Part shown: positions 1 through 8,189 of the stretch, piece after piece
Layout of the letters: each line of letters opens with the position of its first letter
Position numbering within the stretch: the first letter of the stretch is position 1
Source: Bacillota bacterium
Lineage (GTDB): Bacteria; Bacillota_E; JAJZYS01; JAJYTV01
Length of the DNA stretch: 64,000 bases
NCBI GenBank assembly: GCA_021845645.1
Contig: JAJZVM010000003.1
Coordinates: 111,563-175,562, forward strand
Direction: 5' to 3'
Made by a program: the position numbers and the translations under genes
Notes under the pieces: model-generated
Database searches by the model: none
What the model saw: the letters and a program-made list of their open reading frames with translations, nothing else
Told to the model about the DNA's origin: nothing

Positions 1-409
1 TGCCGGCCACGAGCAGAGGCGTATCCACGCGCAGCGGCCTCTTGGCCCTCGGTCCGATCACGACCGAGAGGTCCACCTTGGCGTCCTGGGTGAGAGGCGG
101 CCGCCCGAGCTGTGCGGCGTTGAAGAGGAGATCCTGCCATGGCGAGAACTGCCGCGGGGTGCCCAGCGGACGCTGGATCACCTGGCCGTCAGAGCCGGCA
201 CGAAGCATCGTCTCGCCCATCGTCTGCAGGCCGAGGCGGCGCATCGCGTTGATCAGGCTCAGCACGTTCCCGGTGTAGCTCTCGTGCACCAGGATGCGCA
301 CGAAGCGGCGTCCGAGCGCCTGCATCAGCGGCGTGAAGGCTATGGCCAGGAGGGCGGAGAGGATGAGGCCGGCGACCAGGCTGCCGACGAGAGCCCAAAG
401 AAAAGACAC
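1..409 (-). CDS. FMN-binding glutamate synthase family protein, N-terminal part
   Basis: Only about 136 N-terminal codons lie in the window; the gene runs off the left edge. The GTG start at 409-407 has a GGAGGTG ribosome site 9 nt upstream. The protein opens with a hydrophobic helix (about residues 2-28). It then carries the pre-barrel stretch typical of stand-alone GltB-like FMN proteins, including GLQTMGETMLRAGSDG and VVIGPRAKRPLRVDTP. In this family the stretch precedes the FMN-binding TIM barrel that forms glutamate from glutamine-derived ammonia and 2-oxoglutarate. Here the barrel itself is outside the window. It lies 40 nt downstream of an RCK gene on the same strand and could be co-transcribed. 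The family call rests on recognised motifs only. Confidence 0.72.
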   Translation of the reverse strand, partial: MSFLWALVGSLVAGLILSALLAIAFTPLMQALGRRFVRILVHESYTGNVLSLINAMRRLGLQTMGETMLRAGSDGQVIQRPLGTPRQFSPWQDLLFNAAQLGRPPLTQDAKVDLSVVIGPRAKRPLRVDTPLLVAG

Positions 410-431
410 CGCGGATTGCACCTCCGCGGTG
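407..431 (-). promoter_or_regulatory. Hairpin over the start codon of the glutamate synthase-like gene
   Basis: An exact 8-bp inverted repeat (407-414 and 424-431) flanks a 9-nt loop. In the minus-strand mRNA the GTG start is the last three bases of the 3' arm, and the Shine-Dalgarno GGAGGTG runs from the 5' arm into the loop. Folding would hide the start codon. Regulation is inferred, not shown. Confidence 0.45.
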
Positions 432-449
432 TACTATTCCCGTGCGGGT

Positions 450-1115
450 TCAGACCTCTGCGCCGAACAGGAGACGCGCGAGCTCCTTCTCGCGGTCGCT
501 CTGGGCCACGGCGATCACGCGGTCACCTTTGAGGAGCTGCGTGCGCCCGTCCGGAACGATCACGCCGCCGGCGCGGAGCACCGCCACCAGCAAGGCCCCC
601 GCCGGCAGGCTGACGTCCGCGACGCTCTTGCCGATCATGGGCGAGGACTCGACCATGTCGAGCTCGAACAGGTTCACCTTCTCGGCGGCGAGCGGCAGAA
701 GCTTCTGGATGTGGCGCGTGTCGACCTCGCGCTGGATGAGGTCCGTGATGATCTGCGTCGAGCTCACGGCGGTGCCGGCGTCCAGCACCCGGAAGAGCGC
801 CTCGTTCTTCGGGTTGTTGACGCGGCCGATGGTGCGCTGGACGTTGAAGAAGGTCCGCGCCACCTGGCACGTGACCAGGTTCGTCTCATCCTGGCCGGTC
901 ACCGCGGTGACCACCTGTGCGCGGGACGCCCCGGCGAGCTCCAGGCCCGCCGGCGTCGAGCCGTCGGCATGGACCAGGATCTCGCCCAGATCCAACTCGA
1001 GCTTGCGGCAGACCTTCTCGTCACGCTCTACGATGGCGACTTCGTGACCCTCCGCCAGAAGGGTCTTGGTCAGGTAGTAGCCTACCTTGCCGCCGCCGAC
1101 GACGATCACATACAT
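450..1115 (-). CDS. TrkA-family RCK protein, potassium channel/transporter regulator
   Basis: This 221-residue cytosolic protein has an RCK_N Rossmann fold at the N-terminus: GGGKVG at residues 7-12 and Glu30 at the end of strand 2, where NAD(H) or ATP ribose is usually bound. An RCK_C domain follows from about residue 140, ending in a LLKGDRVIAVA-type strand. RCK proteins form rings that gate K+ uptake proteins such as KtrB or TrkH in response to nucleotides. No membrane subunit is in the window. It lies 52 nt downstream of a second, shorter RCK protein on the same strand, so the two probably form one operon and may work as a pair. Confidence 0.88.
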   Translation of the reverse strand: MYVIVVGGGKVGYYLTKTLLAEGHEVAIVERDEKVCRKLELDLGEILVHADGSTPAGLELAGASRAQVVTAVTGQDETNLVTCQVARTFFNVQRTIGRVNNPKNEALFRVLDAGTAVSSTQIITDLIQREVDTRHIQKLLPLAAEKVNLFELDMVESSPMIGKSVADVSLPAGALLVAVLRAGGVIVPDGRTQLLKGDRVIAVAQSDREKELARLLFGAEV

Positions 1116-1167
1116 CTTCCTGGCGCCGGTCGCGCGCAGCGCGCCGGCAGGTCGCCTCCTTGCAGGT

Positions 1168-1602
1168 TCAGTGTCCGGCAGGCTGGGACGGGGCTTCGCC
1201 CGACCCGGACTGCAGCATCTCGAAGAGCGCGTCAGCCGCGAGCTGCGTCGGGCAGACCGACTGGATGCCGAAGGTCTGCAGCAGAGGACCGGTGCGCGGG
1301 TCGTTCACCCGCGCCACGACATGCCGCACCTTGAAGATCTGCTCGGCGGTCTGCGCGATCATGATGTTGGAATTGTCGTGGTCGGTGACGGCGACGAGCG
1401 CATCGCACTCCTGTGCGCCGGCACCGCGCAGCACGTCGACGTCGATGCCGGTGCCAAGGATCTGCTCGACATCGCTCAGGTCCGCAATGCGCTCGAAGCG
1501 TGCCGGGTTCCAGTCGACCACCGTCACCCGGTGACCTGCCCCGGAAAGGCTGCGCGCGAGCGACGATCCCAGCCGACCGCATCCTACGACTATAATGAAC
1601 AT
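1168..1602 (-). CDS. Short TrkA-N (RCK_N) domain protein
   Basis: This is a 144-residue RCK_N-only protein with the dinucleotide motif GCGRLG at residues 7-12 and Asp30 at the end of strand 2. It stops before any RCK_C domain, so it is shorter than typical TrkA/KtrA proteins. The ATG at 1602 has a good GGAGGG site at 1611-1616. The next gene downstream is a full RCK protein, so the pair probably co-regulates one potassium transport system encoded elsewhere. It is divergent from the NUDIX gene starting at 1644, and the two must share a very short promoter region. Confidence 0.85.
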   Translation of the reverse strand: MFIIVVGCGRLGSSLARSLSGAGHRVTVVDWNPARFERIADLSDVEQILGTGIDVDVLRGAGAQECDALVAVTDHDNSNIMIAQTAEQIFKVRHVVARVNDPRTGPLLQTFGIQSVCPTQLAADALFEMLQSGSGEAPSQPAGH

Positions 1603-1643
1603 GAGACGCTCCCTCCGCAGTGACAGGAAGTTGGGGTGGCGGG

Positions 1644-2039
1644 ATGACCGAGCAGTCGGCAGGCGGCATCGTGGTGCGTGGGGCGCAAGTCCTGATGATC
1701 CGTGACCGCTACGGCCGCTGGACGTTTCCCAAGGGACACATCGAGGCGGGTGAGACGCCGAAAGAGGCTGCTGTGCGCGAAGTGCTGGAGGAGACCGGCG
1801 TGCGGGCGAACGCTGGCGAGCGGCTGGGTCAGGTGGGCTATACGCTGTCGGGTGGCAACGACAAGCAGGTGATCTACTTCTACATGACCTATGAGGGCGG
1901 CGAGATTCAGGCGCTGCAGGCCGAGATCGCTGAAGCGTGCTGGCTCGGGTTCGACGAGGCGCAGGAGCAGGTCCAGCGCTACGGCTACCCGGGCTATCGC
2001 GGCCTGCTGCGCAAGGCGAAGGAGATCGAATCCAAGTGA
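1644..2039 (+). CDS. NUDIX hydrolase
   Basis: This 131-residue protein has a complete NUDIX box, G-x5-E-x7-R-E-x2-E-E-x-G-V, beginning [14 protein letters not shown] at about residues 31-53; these residues bind the metal that cleaves nucleoside diphosphates linked to another group. The substrate cannot be read from the sequence. The ATG at 1644 is preferred over an upstream GTG at 1620 because the fold begins directly after it and a GGGGTGG-like ribosome site lies just before. The gene converges on the tRNA-Pro unit. Confidence 0.88.
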   Translation: MTEQSAGGIVVRGAQVLMIRDRYGRWTFPKGHIEAGETPKEAAVREVLEETGVRANAGERLGQVGYTLSGGNDKQVIYFYMTYEGGEIQALQAEIAEACWLGFDEAQEQVQRYGYPGYRGLLRKAKEIESK

Positions 2040-2068
2040 CCTTCCGCCGCTTTTCCTCCCACCTTCGC

Positions 2069-2100
2069 AAAAAGGGACCGACCGCAGCGCGGACGGTCCC
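2069..2100 (-). terminator. Rho-independent terminator of the tRNA-Pro unit
   Basis: Read on the minus strand, GGGACCG pairs with CGGTCCC, continues after a T/T mismatch through CCGC/GCGG with a 3-nt loop, and is followed by five T. It lies 9 nt beyond the tRNA 3' CCA. Confidence 0.85.
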
Positions 2101-2107
2101 TGGAATA

Positions 2108-2186
<79 letters not shown>

Positions 2187-2198
2187 AAGCACAACGAA

Positions 2199-2227
2199 AG
2201 TATAGAGTCCGCTTCGGCGGCTGTCAA
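2199..2227 (-). promoter_or_regulatory. Sigma-A promoter for tRNA-Pro
   Basis: TTGACA (2227-2222), a 17-nt spacer, then TATACT (2204-2199) on the minus strand. Transcription would start a few bases before the mature tRNA end at 2186. Confidence 0.88.
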
Positions 2228-2297
2228 ACGCGGCAGGGCCCTGAAAACGGCCTGCTGGACGGCCGGTCGCAGTGACCAAGGGAGAGCGGAGGCACAC

Positions 2298-4211
2298 ATG
2301 GATCTACGGCTGATCATCGGTACCGCGGGACATGTCGACCATGGCAAGACGGCCCTGATCAAGGCCCTGACGGGCCACGAGACAGACCGCCTGCCTGAGG
2401 AGCGGGCGCGCGGCATCTCGATCGAGCTCGGCTTCGCTCCGTTCACGCTGCCGTCCGGCCAGCGCGCGGCCGTTGTGGACGTCCCCGGCCACGAGCGGTT
2501 CATCCACCACATGCTGGCCGGCGCCCAGGGCATGGATCTCGTCCTGCTCGTCGTGGCAGCCGACGAAGGCGTCATGCCGCAGACGCGCGAACATCTCGAG
2601 ATCCTTTCGCTGCTCGGCGTAGCGGAGGGCATCGTCTGCCTGACCAAGGTCGACCTCGTCGACGCCGAGTGGCGCGAGCTGATCGAGGCGGACCTGCGCC
2701 AGGAACTGCGGGGCACGCTCATCGAGGGCGCGCCGATCGTCGGCATTTCGTCCTTGACCGGCGAAGGCATCCCACAGCTCCAGGCCTTGCTCGAGGAAGC
2801 CGTCGGGCGGCTGAGGCCCCGCAGCGCGCTTGGCCCCGCACGCCTGCCGATCGACCGTGTCTTCACTCTGCCGGGCTTTGGCACGGTCGTGACCGGGACG
2901 CTCGCGTCAGGCGAGATCGCCGTGGACGACCGACTCGAGCTGGTACCGGGCCATCTGCCGGTGCGCGTGCGCGGGCTGCAGTCCCATGGCGAGCAGCGCG
3001 AACGGTGCCGTGCGGGCGAGCGGACGGCCGTGAACATCGCGCAGATCGACCGCGAGGACGTCGCGCGCGGCCAGGTGCTCGCGACCCTGGGCAGCGTCCG
3101 GGAGACGTCCCAGGTCACACTCGATCTCAGCCTGCTGCCCGAGGCTCCGCCGCTCGCGACGCGCGCACGCGTGCGCCTGCACATCGGCACGACCGAGGTG
3201 ATCGGGCGCATCGTGCCGCTCACACGACACGAGATCCCGCCGGGAGGGCAGGATTTCGTGCGCTTCCGCGGCGAGACGGCATTCGCCGCCGTCGTGCGCG
3301 ACCGGGTGGTCGTACGCACCTTCTCACCTGCGCGCACCGTCGGCGGGGGGTTCGTCCTGGACCTTCAGGGCCGGCAGCGCCGCGGGCACCCGGAGGACAT
3401 CGAGGAACTCCGGCGCAGACGTCAGGCGTCGCCGGCCGAGATGGTGCTCGGTGCGGTGCGCCGGCGCTTTGCGGCCGACGCGCGGTCGCTCGCGCAAGAG
3501 CTCGGCCTCGACGTCGGCAGCGTGGAAGAGCAGACCCGCGTCCTGGTGGACGAAGGGCGGCTGCGCCGCGTCGGCGAGATCTACCTCGATCGCGAGGAAC
3601 TCGAGGGCCGCGTCCAGGCGGAGGATGTCCGCATGCGCGCCCTCTGGTCGGAGGACCCTCTCTGGCGCGGTCTAGACCGCGCGCAGTGGCGGCGGGAGGT
3701 CGTGCCGGAGGTCGCCGTGCGGGAGGCGGCGCAGCTTGCGTCGGAACTCGCGTCGGAAGGCCGGATCAGGCTGGAGAACGAGCGCGTGCGTCCCGCCGGA
3801 AACGCTGTGGAACTGCCCGAGGAGCTCGTGGGATTGCTGGGAGGCCTGCATGCCTTCGTCGCATCGGGAGGGCTCGGGCCGCCTCCGCCGACCGAATGGC
3901 CCGGAGCGCGGCGACTCACTGCGCAGCGCCTTCAGGATCTCATCGCGTATCTCGTCGAGGGCGGCACGATGGTGCGGGCAGGCGACGTGTATTTCTCGCG
4001 GGCAGCGCTGGACGAGGCGGAGCGCAAGGTGCGCGAGCGGCTCGCGGAGGGGCGCGAGGCGACGACCGCCGAGCTGCGCGAGGCCCTCGGCACCACCCGC
4101 AAGTACGCCGTGCCGCTGCTCGAGCACTTCGACCAGGTGCGCCTCACGCGGCGCTTCGGCGACGTGCGCCGGCTGATCGCGCCAGGGGAGGCGACGGACA
4201 GTGGCGCTTGA
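2298..4211 (+). CDS. selB: Selenocysteine-specific translation elongation factor SelB
   Basis: The 637-residue protein starts with an EF-Tu-like GTPase domain. G1 is [11 protein letters not shown] at residues 8-18; [14 protein letters not shown] and TKVD motifs follow. Two beta-barrel domains come next, and a long C-terminal part with winged-helix repeats, the arrangement by which SelB carries Sec-tRNA and binds the SECIS element in mRNA. The ATG at 2298 follows a GGGAGAGCGGAGG ribosome site. Its stop overlaps the next start by 11 nt, implying translational coupling. SelB implies that the organism makes selenoproteins, but selA, selD and tRNA-Sec are not in the window. Confidence 0.95.
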   Translation: MDLRLIIGTAGHVDHGKTALIKALTGHETDRLPEERARGISIELGFAPFTLPSGQRAAVVDVPGHERFIHHMLAGAQGMDLVLLVVAADEGVMPQTREHLEILSLLGVAEGIVCLTKVDLVDAEWRELIEADLRQELRGTLIEGAPIVGISSLTGEGIPQLQALLEEAVGRLRPRSALGPARLPIDRVFTLPGFGTVVTGTLASGEIAVDDRLELVPGHLPVRVRGLQSHGEQRERCRAGERTAVNIAQIDREDVARGQVLATLGSVRETSQVTLDLSLLPEAPPLATRARVRLHIGTTEVIGRIVPLTRHEIPPGGQDFVRFRGETAFAAVVRDRVVVRTFSPARTVGGGFVLDLQGRQRRGHPEDIEELRRRRQASPAEMVLGAVRRRFAADARSLAQELGLDVGSVEEQTRVLVDEGRLRRVGEIYLDREELEGRVQAEDVRMRALWSEDPLWRGLDRAQWRREVVPEVAVREAAQLASELASEGRIRLENERVRPAGNAVELPEELVGLLGGLHAFVASGGLGPPPPTEWPGARRLTAQRLQDLIAYLVEGGTMVRAGDVYFSRAALDEAERKVRERLAEGREATTAELREALGTTRKYAVPLLEHFDQVRLTRRFGDVRRLIAPGEATDSGA

Positions 4212-4908
4212 GATCCGGGTCGCCGTGCGCAAGCTGCCGCGTCACGCCCTCAACTGGAGCGGCGACCAGGCCCAGGTGGTAGAGCGCGCGAGGGGCGGCG
4301 TCTCGCTGATCATGGCCGACGGGCAGGGCAACGGCGAGGCCGCCCGGCGGACGGCGCTGCTGGTCGCGAACCGCTGCGCCGGCCTGATCTCGGAGGGCGC
4401 GCGCGACGGCGCGACCGCCAGGGCGGTACACGACTTTCTCTACGCTCAGCGGGGCGGCAAGGTCTCCGCGACCCTCACCATCGTCTCTGCGGACCTCGAG
4501 GCGCATGCGCTCCTCGTGTCGCAGAACGGGCCGGACGTCGTGCTGGTGCGCCGCCAGGGGGTGGTCGAGAGGCTCCTCTGCCCTTACGGGCCGATCGGCG
4601 TCGATCCTACGACCAAGCCCTTCGTGCATGAGTTCCCGCTGGGTGAGGGGACGATCATCGTGGCGCTCTCCGACGGCGTGCTCGCACCGGACCGCTGGTC
4701 TGGCGGCCATGCGGTGCTCGACGGTATCGGCGATCTCGTGCGCCGTGGGGCCGAGAGCGCCGTCGAGGAACTGGCTCAGGCGATCCTGGATCTCTCCCAC
4801 GGCGAAGCCAAGGGGAGGCCGAGGGACGACATGACCGTGGGGGTGTTCGGCATCTGCAGCGTGACGGAGGCGACAGCGCGCGTCTTCAGCCTGCACCTGC
4901 CGGCGTAG
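4201..4908 (+). CDS. SpoIIE/PP2C-like serine phosphatase domain protein
   Basis: The 235-residue protein fits a single PP2C-type SpoIIE domain with no sensor domain or membrane segment. An early acidic motif MADGQGNG (about residues 38-45), the SDGVLAP strand (about 158-164) and the terminal RDDMTVGVFG motif provide the metal-binding aspartates. Such proteins dephosphorylate anti-sigma-factor antagonists or related switch proteins. The GTG start lies inside the end of selB. The next gene begins 2 nt after its stop, so selB, this gene, the P-loop gene and the HD gene look like one operon. The substrate is unknown. Confidence 0.82.
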   Translation: MALEIRVAVRKLPRHALNWSGDQAQVVERARGGVSLIMADGQGNGEAARRTALLVANRCAGLISEGARDGATARAVHDFLYAQRGGKVSATLTIVSADLEAHALLVSQNGPDVVLVRRQGVVERLLCPYGPIGVDPTTKPFVHEFPLGEGTIIVALSDGVLAPDRWSGGHAVLDGIGDLVRRGAESAVEELAQAILDLSHGEAKGRPRDDMTVGVFGICSVTEATARVFSLHLPA

Positions 4909-4909
4909 A

Positions 4910-5278
4910 ATGACCGTGCCTGTCGCCGTCGTCGGCGTGTCTGCAGCGGGCAAGTCGACCCTCGTGGAGCATCTGTGCCTGCGCGGCTACGACGCGCACT
5001 GCCTGCCGCAGGAGCACTCGAGCGTGCGTGACCTCGCGCGGGCGCTCGGCTACCCTTACGTCGTGGTGCTCGACGCCGAGATCGAGACGGTGCGCCGCAG
5101 GCGCGGGGTGGGCTACGGACCAGAGCGGGTGCAGGTGGAGCGGGACCGCCTGAAGGCGGCGATCGCCCGCGCGGTCATCTACGTCCACACCGACGGCCTG
5201 GGGCCGGTGGAGGTTGCCGACCGCGTCGAGTCCGCCTTGCGCAAGAAGGGGGTTGAGCCCGATCGCCGTAACGCTTGA
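4910..5278 (+). CDS. Small P-loop NTPase-like protein
   Basis: This 122-residue protein has a clear Walker A motif, GVSAAGKST, at residues 9-17 near the N-terminus. A YVVVLDAE strand around residue 50 could act as Walker B. Its size and layout recall nucleotide or small-molecule kinases, but no substrate-specific motif is visible. It starts 2 nt after the phosphatase stop and overlaps the following HD gene by about 26 nt, so translation is probably coupled. No function is proposed beyond nucleotide binding. Confidence 0.75.
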   Translation: MTVPVAVVGVSAAGKSTLVEHLCLRGYDAHCLPQEHSSVRDLARALGYPYVVVLDAEIETVRRRRGVGYGPERVQVERDRLKAAIARAVIYVHTDGLGPVEVADRVESALRKKGVEPDRRNA

Positions 5279-5921
5279 GACCATCGCCGGGCGCCAGGAT
5301 GTGCACGAGTTCGTCCTCGCGGCCAACGCAGCCCTGCGGGCCATGGGCTACACCGAGCACGGCACGCGCCACGTGGGGCTTGTCGCGAAGATCGCCCGCC
5401 GCGTCCTCGTGGAGCTCGACTACCCTCCGCGCGACGCGGAGCTCGCGGCCATCGCGGGTTACCTGCACGACATCGGGAATATCGCGGGGCGCAACCATCA
5501 CGGCCAGTCGTCGGCCCTGCTCGCCTACCCCATCCTGCGCGAGGCGGGCATGCCCTCCGACGAGATCGCGCTCGTGCTCGGGGCGATCGGCAACCACGAG
5601 GAGGAGTACGGCGAGGCGGTCTCTCCGATCTCGGCGGCCCTGATCCTCGCCGACAAGTCCGATGTGCACATCAGCCGCGTCCAGACGGAGGACCCGGCGC
5701 AGTACGACGAGCACGACCGGGTCAATGCGGCGGTGCGCCGCAGCCAGCTGCTGATCGATCGCGAGGCGGCGGTGATCACGCTCGCGTTGCAGATCGACGA
5801 TTCCGTCTCACCGATGAACTACTTCGAGATCTTTCTGAGTCGCATGGTGATGTGCCGGCGCGCCGCCGACGTGCTGCACTGCCGCTTCAGCCTCACCGCC
5901 AACGAGCACAGGCTCCTCTAG
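5253..5921 (+). CDS. HD-domain phosphohydrolase-like protein
   Basis: The protein of about 222 residues carries a metal-dependent HD fold: His in GTRHVGLVAK, then GYLHDIGN with the HD pair, then GNHEEEYG and LILADKSDVH. HD proteins hydrolyse phosphoester bonds in nucleotides or signalling molecules; the substrate here is unknown. The start is uncertain. TTG at 5253 directly follows an AAGGGGG tract, and an earlier TTG at 5214 is also open. Either way it overlaps the P-loop gene. It ends the selB-phosphatase-P-loop-HD group, 125 nt before secD, which has its own promoter. Confidence 0.8.
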   Translation: MSPIAVTLETIAGRQDVHEFVLAANAALRAMGYTEHGTRHVGLVAKIARRVLVELDYPPRDAELAAIAGYLHDIGNIAGRNHHGQSSALLAYPILREAGMPSDEIALVLGAIGNHEEEYGEAVSPISAALILADKSDVHISRVQTEDPAQYDEHDRVNAAVRRSQLLIDREAAVITLALQIDDSVSPMNYFEIFLSRMVMCRRAADVLHCRFSLTANEHRLL

Positions 5922-5979
5922 TCAAAGGGAAAGCTGCGCCGCCGCACCACGCCGGCCCTCTGCTGGCACCTGCGCGCGG

Positions 5980-6008
5980 TGGACCATGTGACGCGGTTCC
6001 CGTATAAT
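5980..6008 (+). promoter_or_regulatory. Sigma-A promoter for secD-secF
   Basis: TGGACC (5980-5985), a 17-nt spacer and a perfect TATAAT (6003-6008), 38 nt upstream of the secD start. Confidence 0.75.
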
Positions 6009-6046
6009 GCCGTGTGGACTTCATTTGTCGTGGAGGAGGACAAGCC

Positions 6047-7249
6047 GTGCGCGGCCGCGGAATTCTCGGCCTCATCCTGATCGTGGTCGTGGTGGCCGCA
6101 GTGTACGCGTACTTCACCGCGGTCAGCCCGATCACGCGCTATGTGAAGGAAGGACTCGACCTCAAGGGCGGTGTGCATGTCGTCCTGCAGGCCACCCGGC
6201 CGGCGACGCACGCCGACATGCAGAAGGCGGAGACGATCATCGGCTACCGCGCGAACAAGCTCGGTATCTCGGAGCCGTCGATCCAGCAGCAGGGAACGGA
6301 CCAGATCGTCGTCGACCTCGCGGGCGTCAAGAACCAGGAGCAGGCGATCAAGCTGATCGGCCAGACGGCCCAGCTCGTCTTCAAGGCGCCGAACGGCTCG
6401 GTGATCCTGACGGGCAAGGACCTCACGTCCGCCTCGGCGTCGCTCGATCCGAACTACGGGCCGATCGTCAACCTGCAGTTCAACGCCGAGGGCACGAAGC
6501 TCTTCGCGGCCGCGACGCAGAAGTACCTCGGCCAGATCATCTCGATCTGGCTTGACAAGAACATGATCGAGAACCCGCAGGTCAAGTCGGCCATCACGGG
6601 CGGCCAGGCGATGATCTCCGGCGGCTTCTCGAACCTCACCCAGGCGCAGCAGATGGCGGACCTCCTGAACTCCGGCGCCCTGCCGATCCCGATGCGCATC
6701 ATCGAGGCGCAGACGGTCTCGCCGACCCTCGGTCAGGACTCGATCCATGCAAGCGCGGTGGCGATCCTGATCGCCATGGCCCTGATCATCCTCGTGATGC
6801 TGGGCATCTACCGCTACGCGGGCTTCATCGCCGACATCGCGCTCGCGATCTATCTGGTCCTGGTCGTCGGGGCACTCGTTGCCTTCGGCGCCGTCTTGAC
6901 GCTGCCGGGCATCGCAGGCATCATCCTGTCGGCGGCCATCGCAGTCGACGCGAACGTCATCATCTTCGCGCGCATACGCGACGAACTGCGAGCCGGACGC
7001 ACGATGGGCGCCGCCATCGATCACGGATTCAAGAACGCCCTCAGGGCCATCATGGACTCGAACGTCTCGACGGTCATCGCGGCTGCCGTGCTGTACTACT
7101 TCGGAACCGGCGAGGTGCGCGGCTTTGCCGTGACGCTGATCATCGGCGTCCTGGCGAGCTTCGTCACGGCCGTCGGCGTGACGCGCTACCTCTTGCGCCT
7201 CTCCGAGGATACGGTGCTCGTGCGCAACCAGAAGCTGTTCCTGGGCTAG
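6047..7249 (+). CDS. secD: Protein translocase subunit SecD
   Basis: The 400-residue membrane protein begins with one transmembrane helix (about residues 6-26). The D1 motif GLDLKGGVHVVLQ follows, then a long extracytoplasmic region, then five helices in the C-terminal half, with SAAIAVDANVIIFARIRDE as the SecD D4-type signature. With SecF it uses the proton gradient to finish protein export through SecYEG. The GTG at 6047 is chosen because GGAGGAGGA lies 6 nt upstream and the first helix follows directly. secF starts 19 nt downstream. In many Bacilli SecD and SecF are fused; here they are separate. Confidence 0.95.
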   Translation: MRGRGILGLILIVVVVAAVYAYFTAVSPITRYVKEGLDLKGGVHVVLQATRPATHADMQKAETIIGYRANKLGISEPSIQQQGTDQIVVDLAGVKNQEQAIKLIGQTAQLVFKAPNGSVILTGKDLTSASASLDPNYGPIVNLQFNAEGTKLFAAATQKYLGQIISIWLDKNMIENPQVKSAITGGQAMISGGFSNLTQAQQMADLLNSGALPIPMRIIEAQTVSPTLGQDSIHASAVAILIAMALIILVMLGIYRYAGFIADIALAIYLVLVVGALVAFGAVLTLPGIAGIILSAAIAVDANVIIFARIRDELRAGRTMGAAIDHGFKNALRAIMDSNVSTVIAAAVLYYFGTGEVRGFAVTLIIGVLASFVTAVGVTRYLLRLSEDTVLVRNQKLFLG

Positions 7250-7268
7250 AAAGGGGGACGTGAGACCA

Positions 7269-8189
7269 ATGCCGCACTTCGATTTCATCGGACACCGCCG
7301 CACCTGGTTCATCGTCTCCCTGGTCGTCCTCGTGGTCGCCTTGGGCAGCCTCTTCCTGCGCGGCCTCAACCTCGGCATCGACTTCACCGGCGGCATCACC
7401 TACAACCTGCAGTTCCAGAAGCCGGTGAGCGCAACCCAGATCCGCACCGTTCTGGAGCGTGAGCACATCGGCACGTCGGTCATCCAGCTCGTCGGCACGG
7501 AGAGCGGCCAGGTGTCGCGCACGGTGCTCCTCGAGACACCGGCGCTCACGGAGACTACCCGCTACAATCTCCAGAACGCTCTGAGTTCCCAGGTGGGCAA
7601 GTACCAGATCACGGGTCTCAACAAGGTGACGGGCACCTTTTCCTCCGAACTGGTGCAGGCCGGCATCCTGGCCGTCCTGATCGCTTCGCTCGCGATCGTC
7701 ATCTACATGATGATCCGATTCGACTTCCGCTTCGCCCTCACGGGCATCGCGGCCATCTTCTACGACGCCATCGTGACCCTCGGCCTCGTCGCCTTGATCC
7801 ACTTCCAGATCAGCCAGAACATCGTGCCGGCCGTGCTGATCATCATCGGCTACTCTCTGAACGACCGAATCATCATCTTCGACCGCATCCGTGAGAACAT
7901 GCGCCTCAGAAAGCGCGGCGAGTCGCTCAAGGAGCTCACGAACCGCTCCTTGAACCAGACCCTGGCACGGTCGATCATCACCGCCGTCGTCGTGATCCTC
8001 GCCATGCTCGCACTGCTCATCTTCGGCGGATCGACGACGCAGGACCTCTCGGCCGCCATCCTGATCGGCGTCGTCTTCGGCGCCTACTCGTCGATCCTGT
8101 TCGCGAGCCCGCTCTGGTACGTGTGGGTGGATGCCGGTGAACGCGCAAGCGCCCCCGCCGCCCGCAAGAGCGCCAAGGCCGAGCGGTGA
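7269..8189 (+). CDS. secF: Protein translocase subunit SecF
   Basis: The 306-residue partner of SecD has a first membrane helix at about residues 12-32, then NLGIDFTGGITYNLQF, an extracytoplasmic domain and five further helices with the signature IIIGYSLNDRIIIFDRIRENMR. The ATG at 7269 sits 11 nt after an AAAGGGGG site; an upstream in-frame GTG at 7260 is too close to it. The stop overlaps the GTG of the MBL gene, suggesting coupled translation. It acts in the cytoplasmic membrane during Sec export. Confidence 0.95.
   Translation: MPHFDFIGHRRTWFIVSLVVLVVALGSLFLRGLNLGIDFTGGITYNLQFQKPVSATQIRTVLEREHIGTSVIQLVGTESGQVSRTVLLETPALTETTRYNLQNALSSQVGKYQITGLNKVTGTFSSELVQAGILAVLIASLAIVIYMMIRFDFRFALTGIAAIFYDAIVTLGLVALIHFQISQNIVPAVLIIIGYSLNDRIIIFDRIRENMRLRKRGESLKELTNRSLNQTLARSIITAVVVILAMLALLIFGGSTTQDLSAAILIGVVFGAYSSILFASPLWYVWVDAGERASAPAARKSAKAER

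Noticed and set aside
5918..7399. A minus-strand open frame of about 490 codons opposite secD
   Set aside because: Asp/Arg/His-rich composition without domains. secD on the plus strand is unambiguous.
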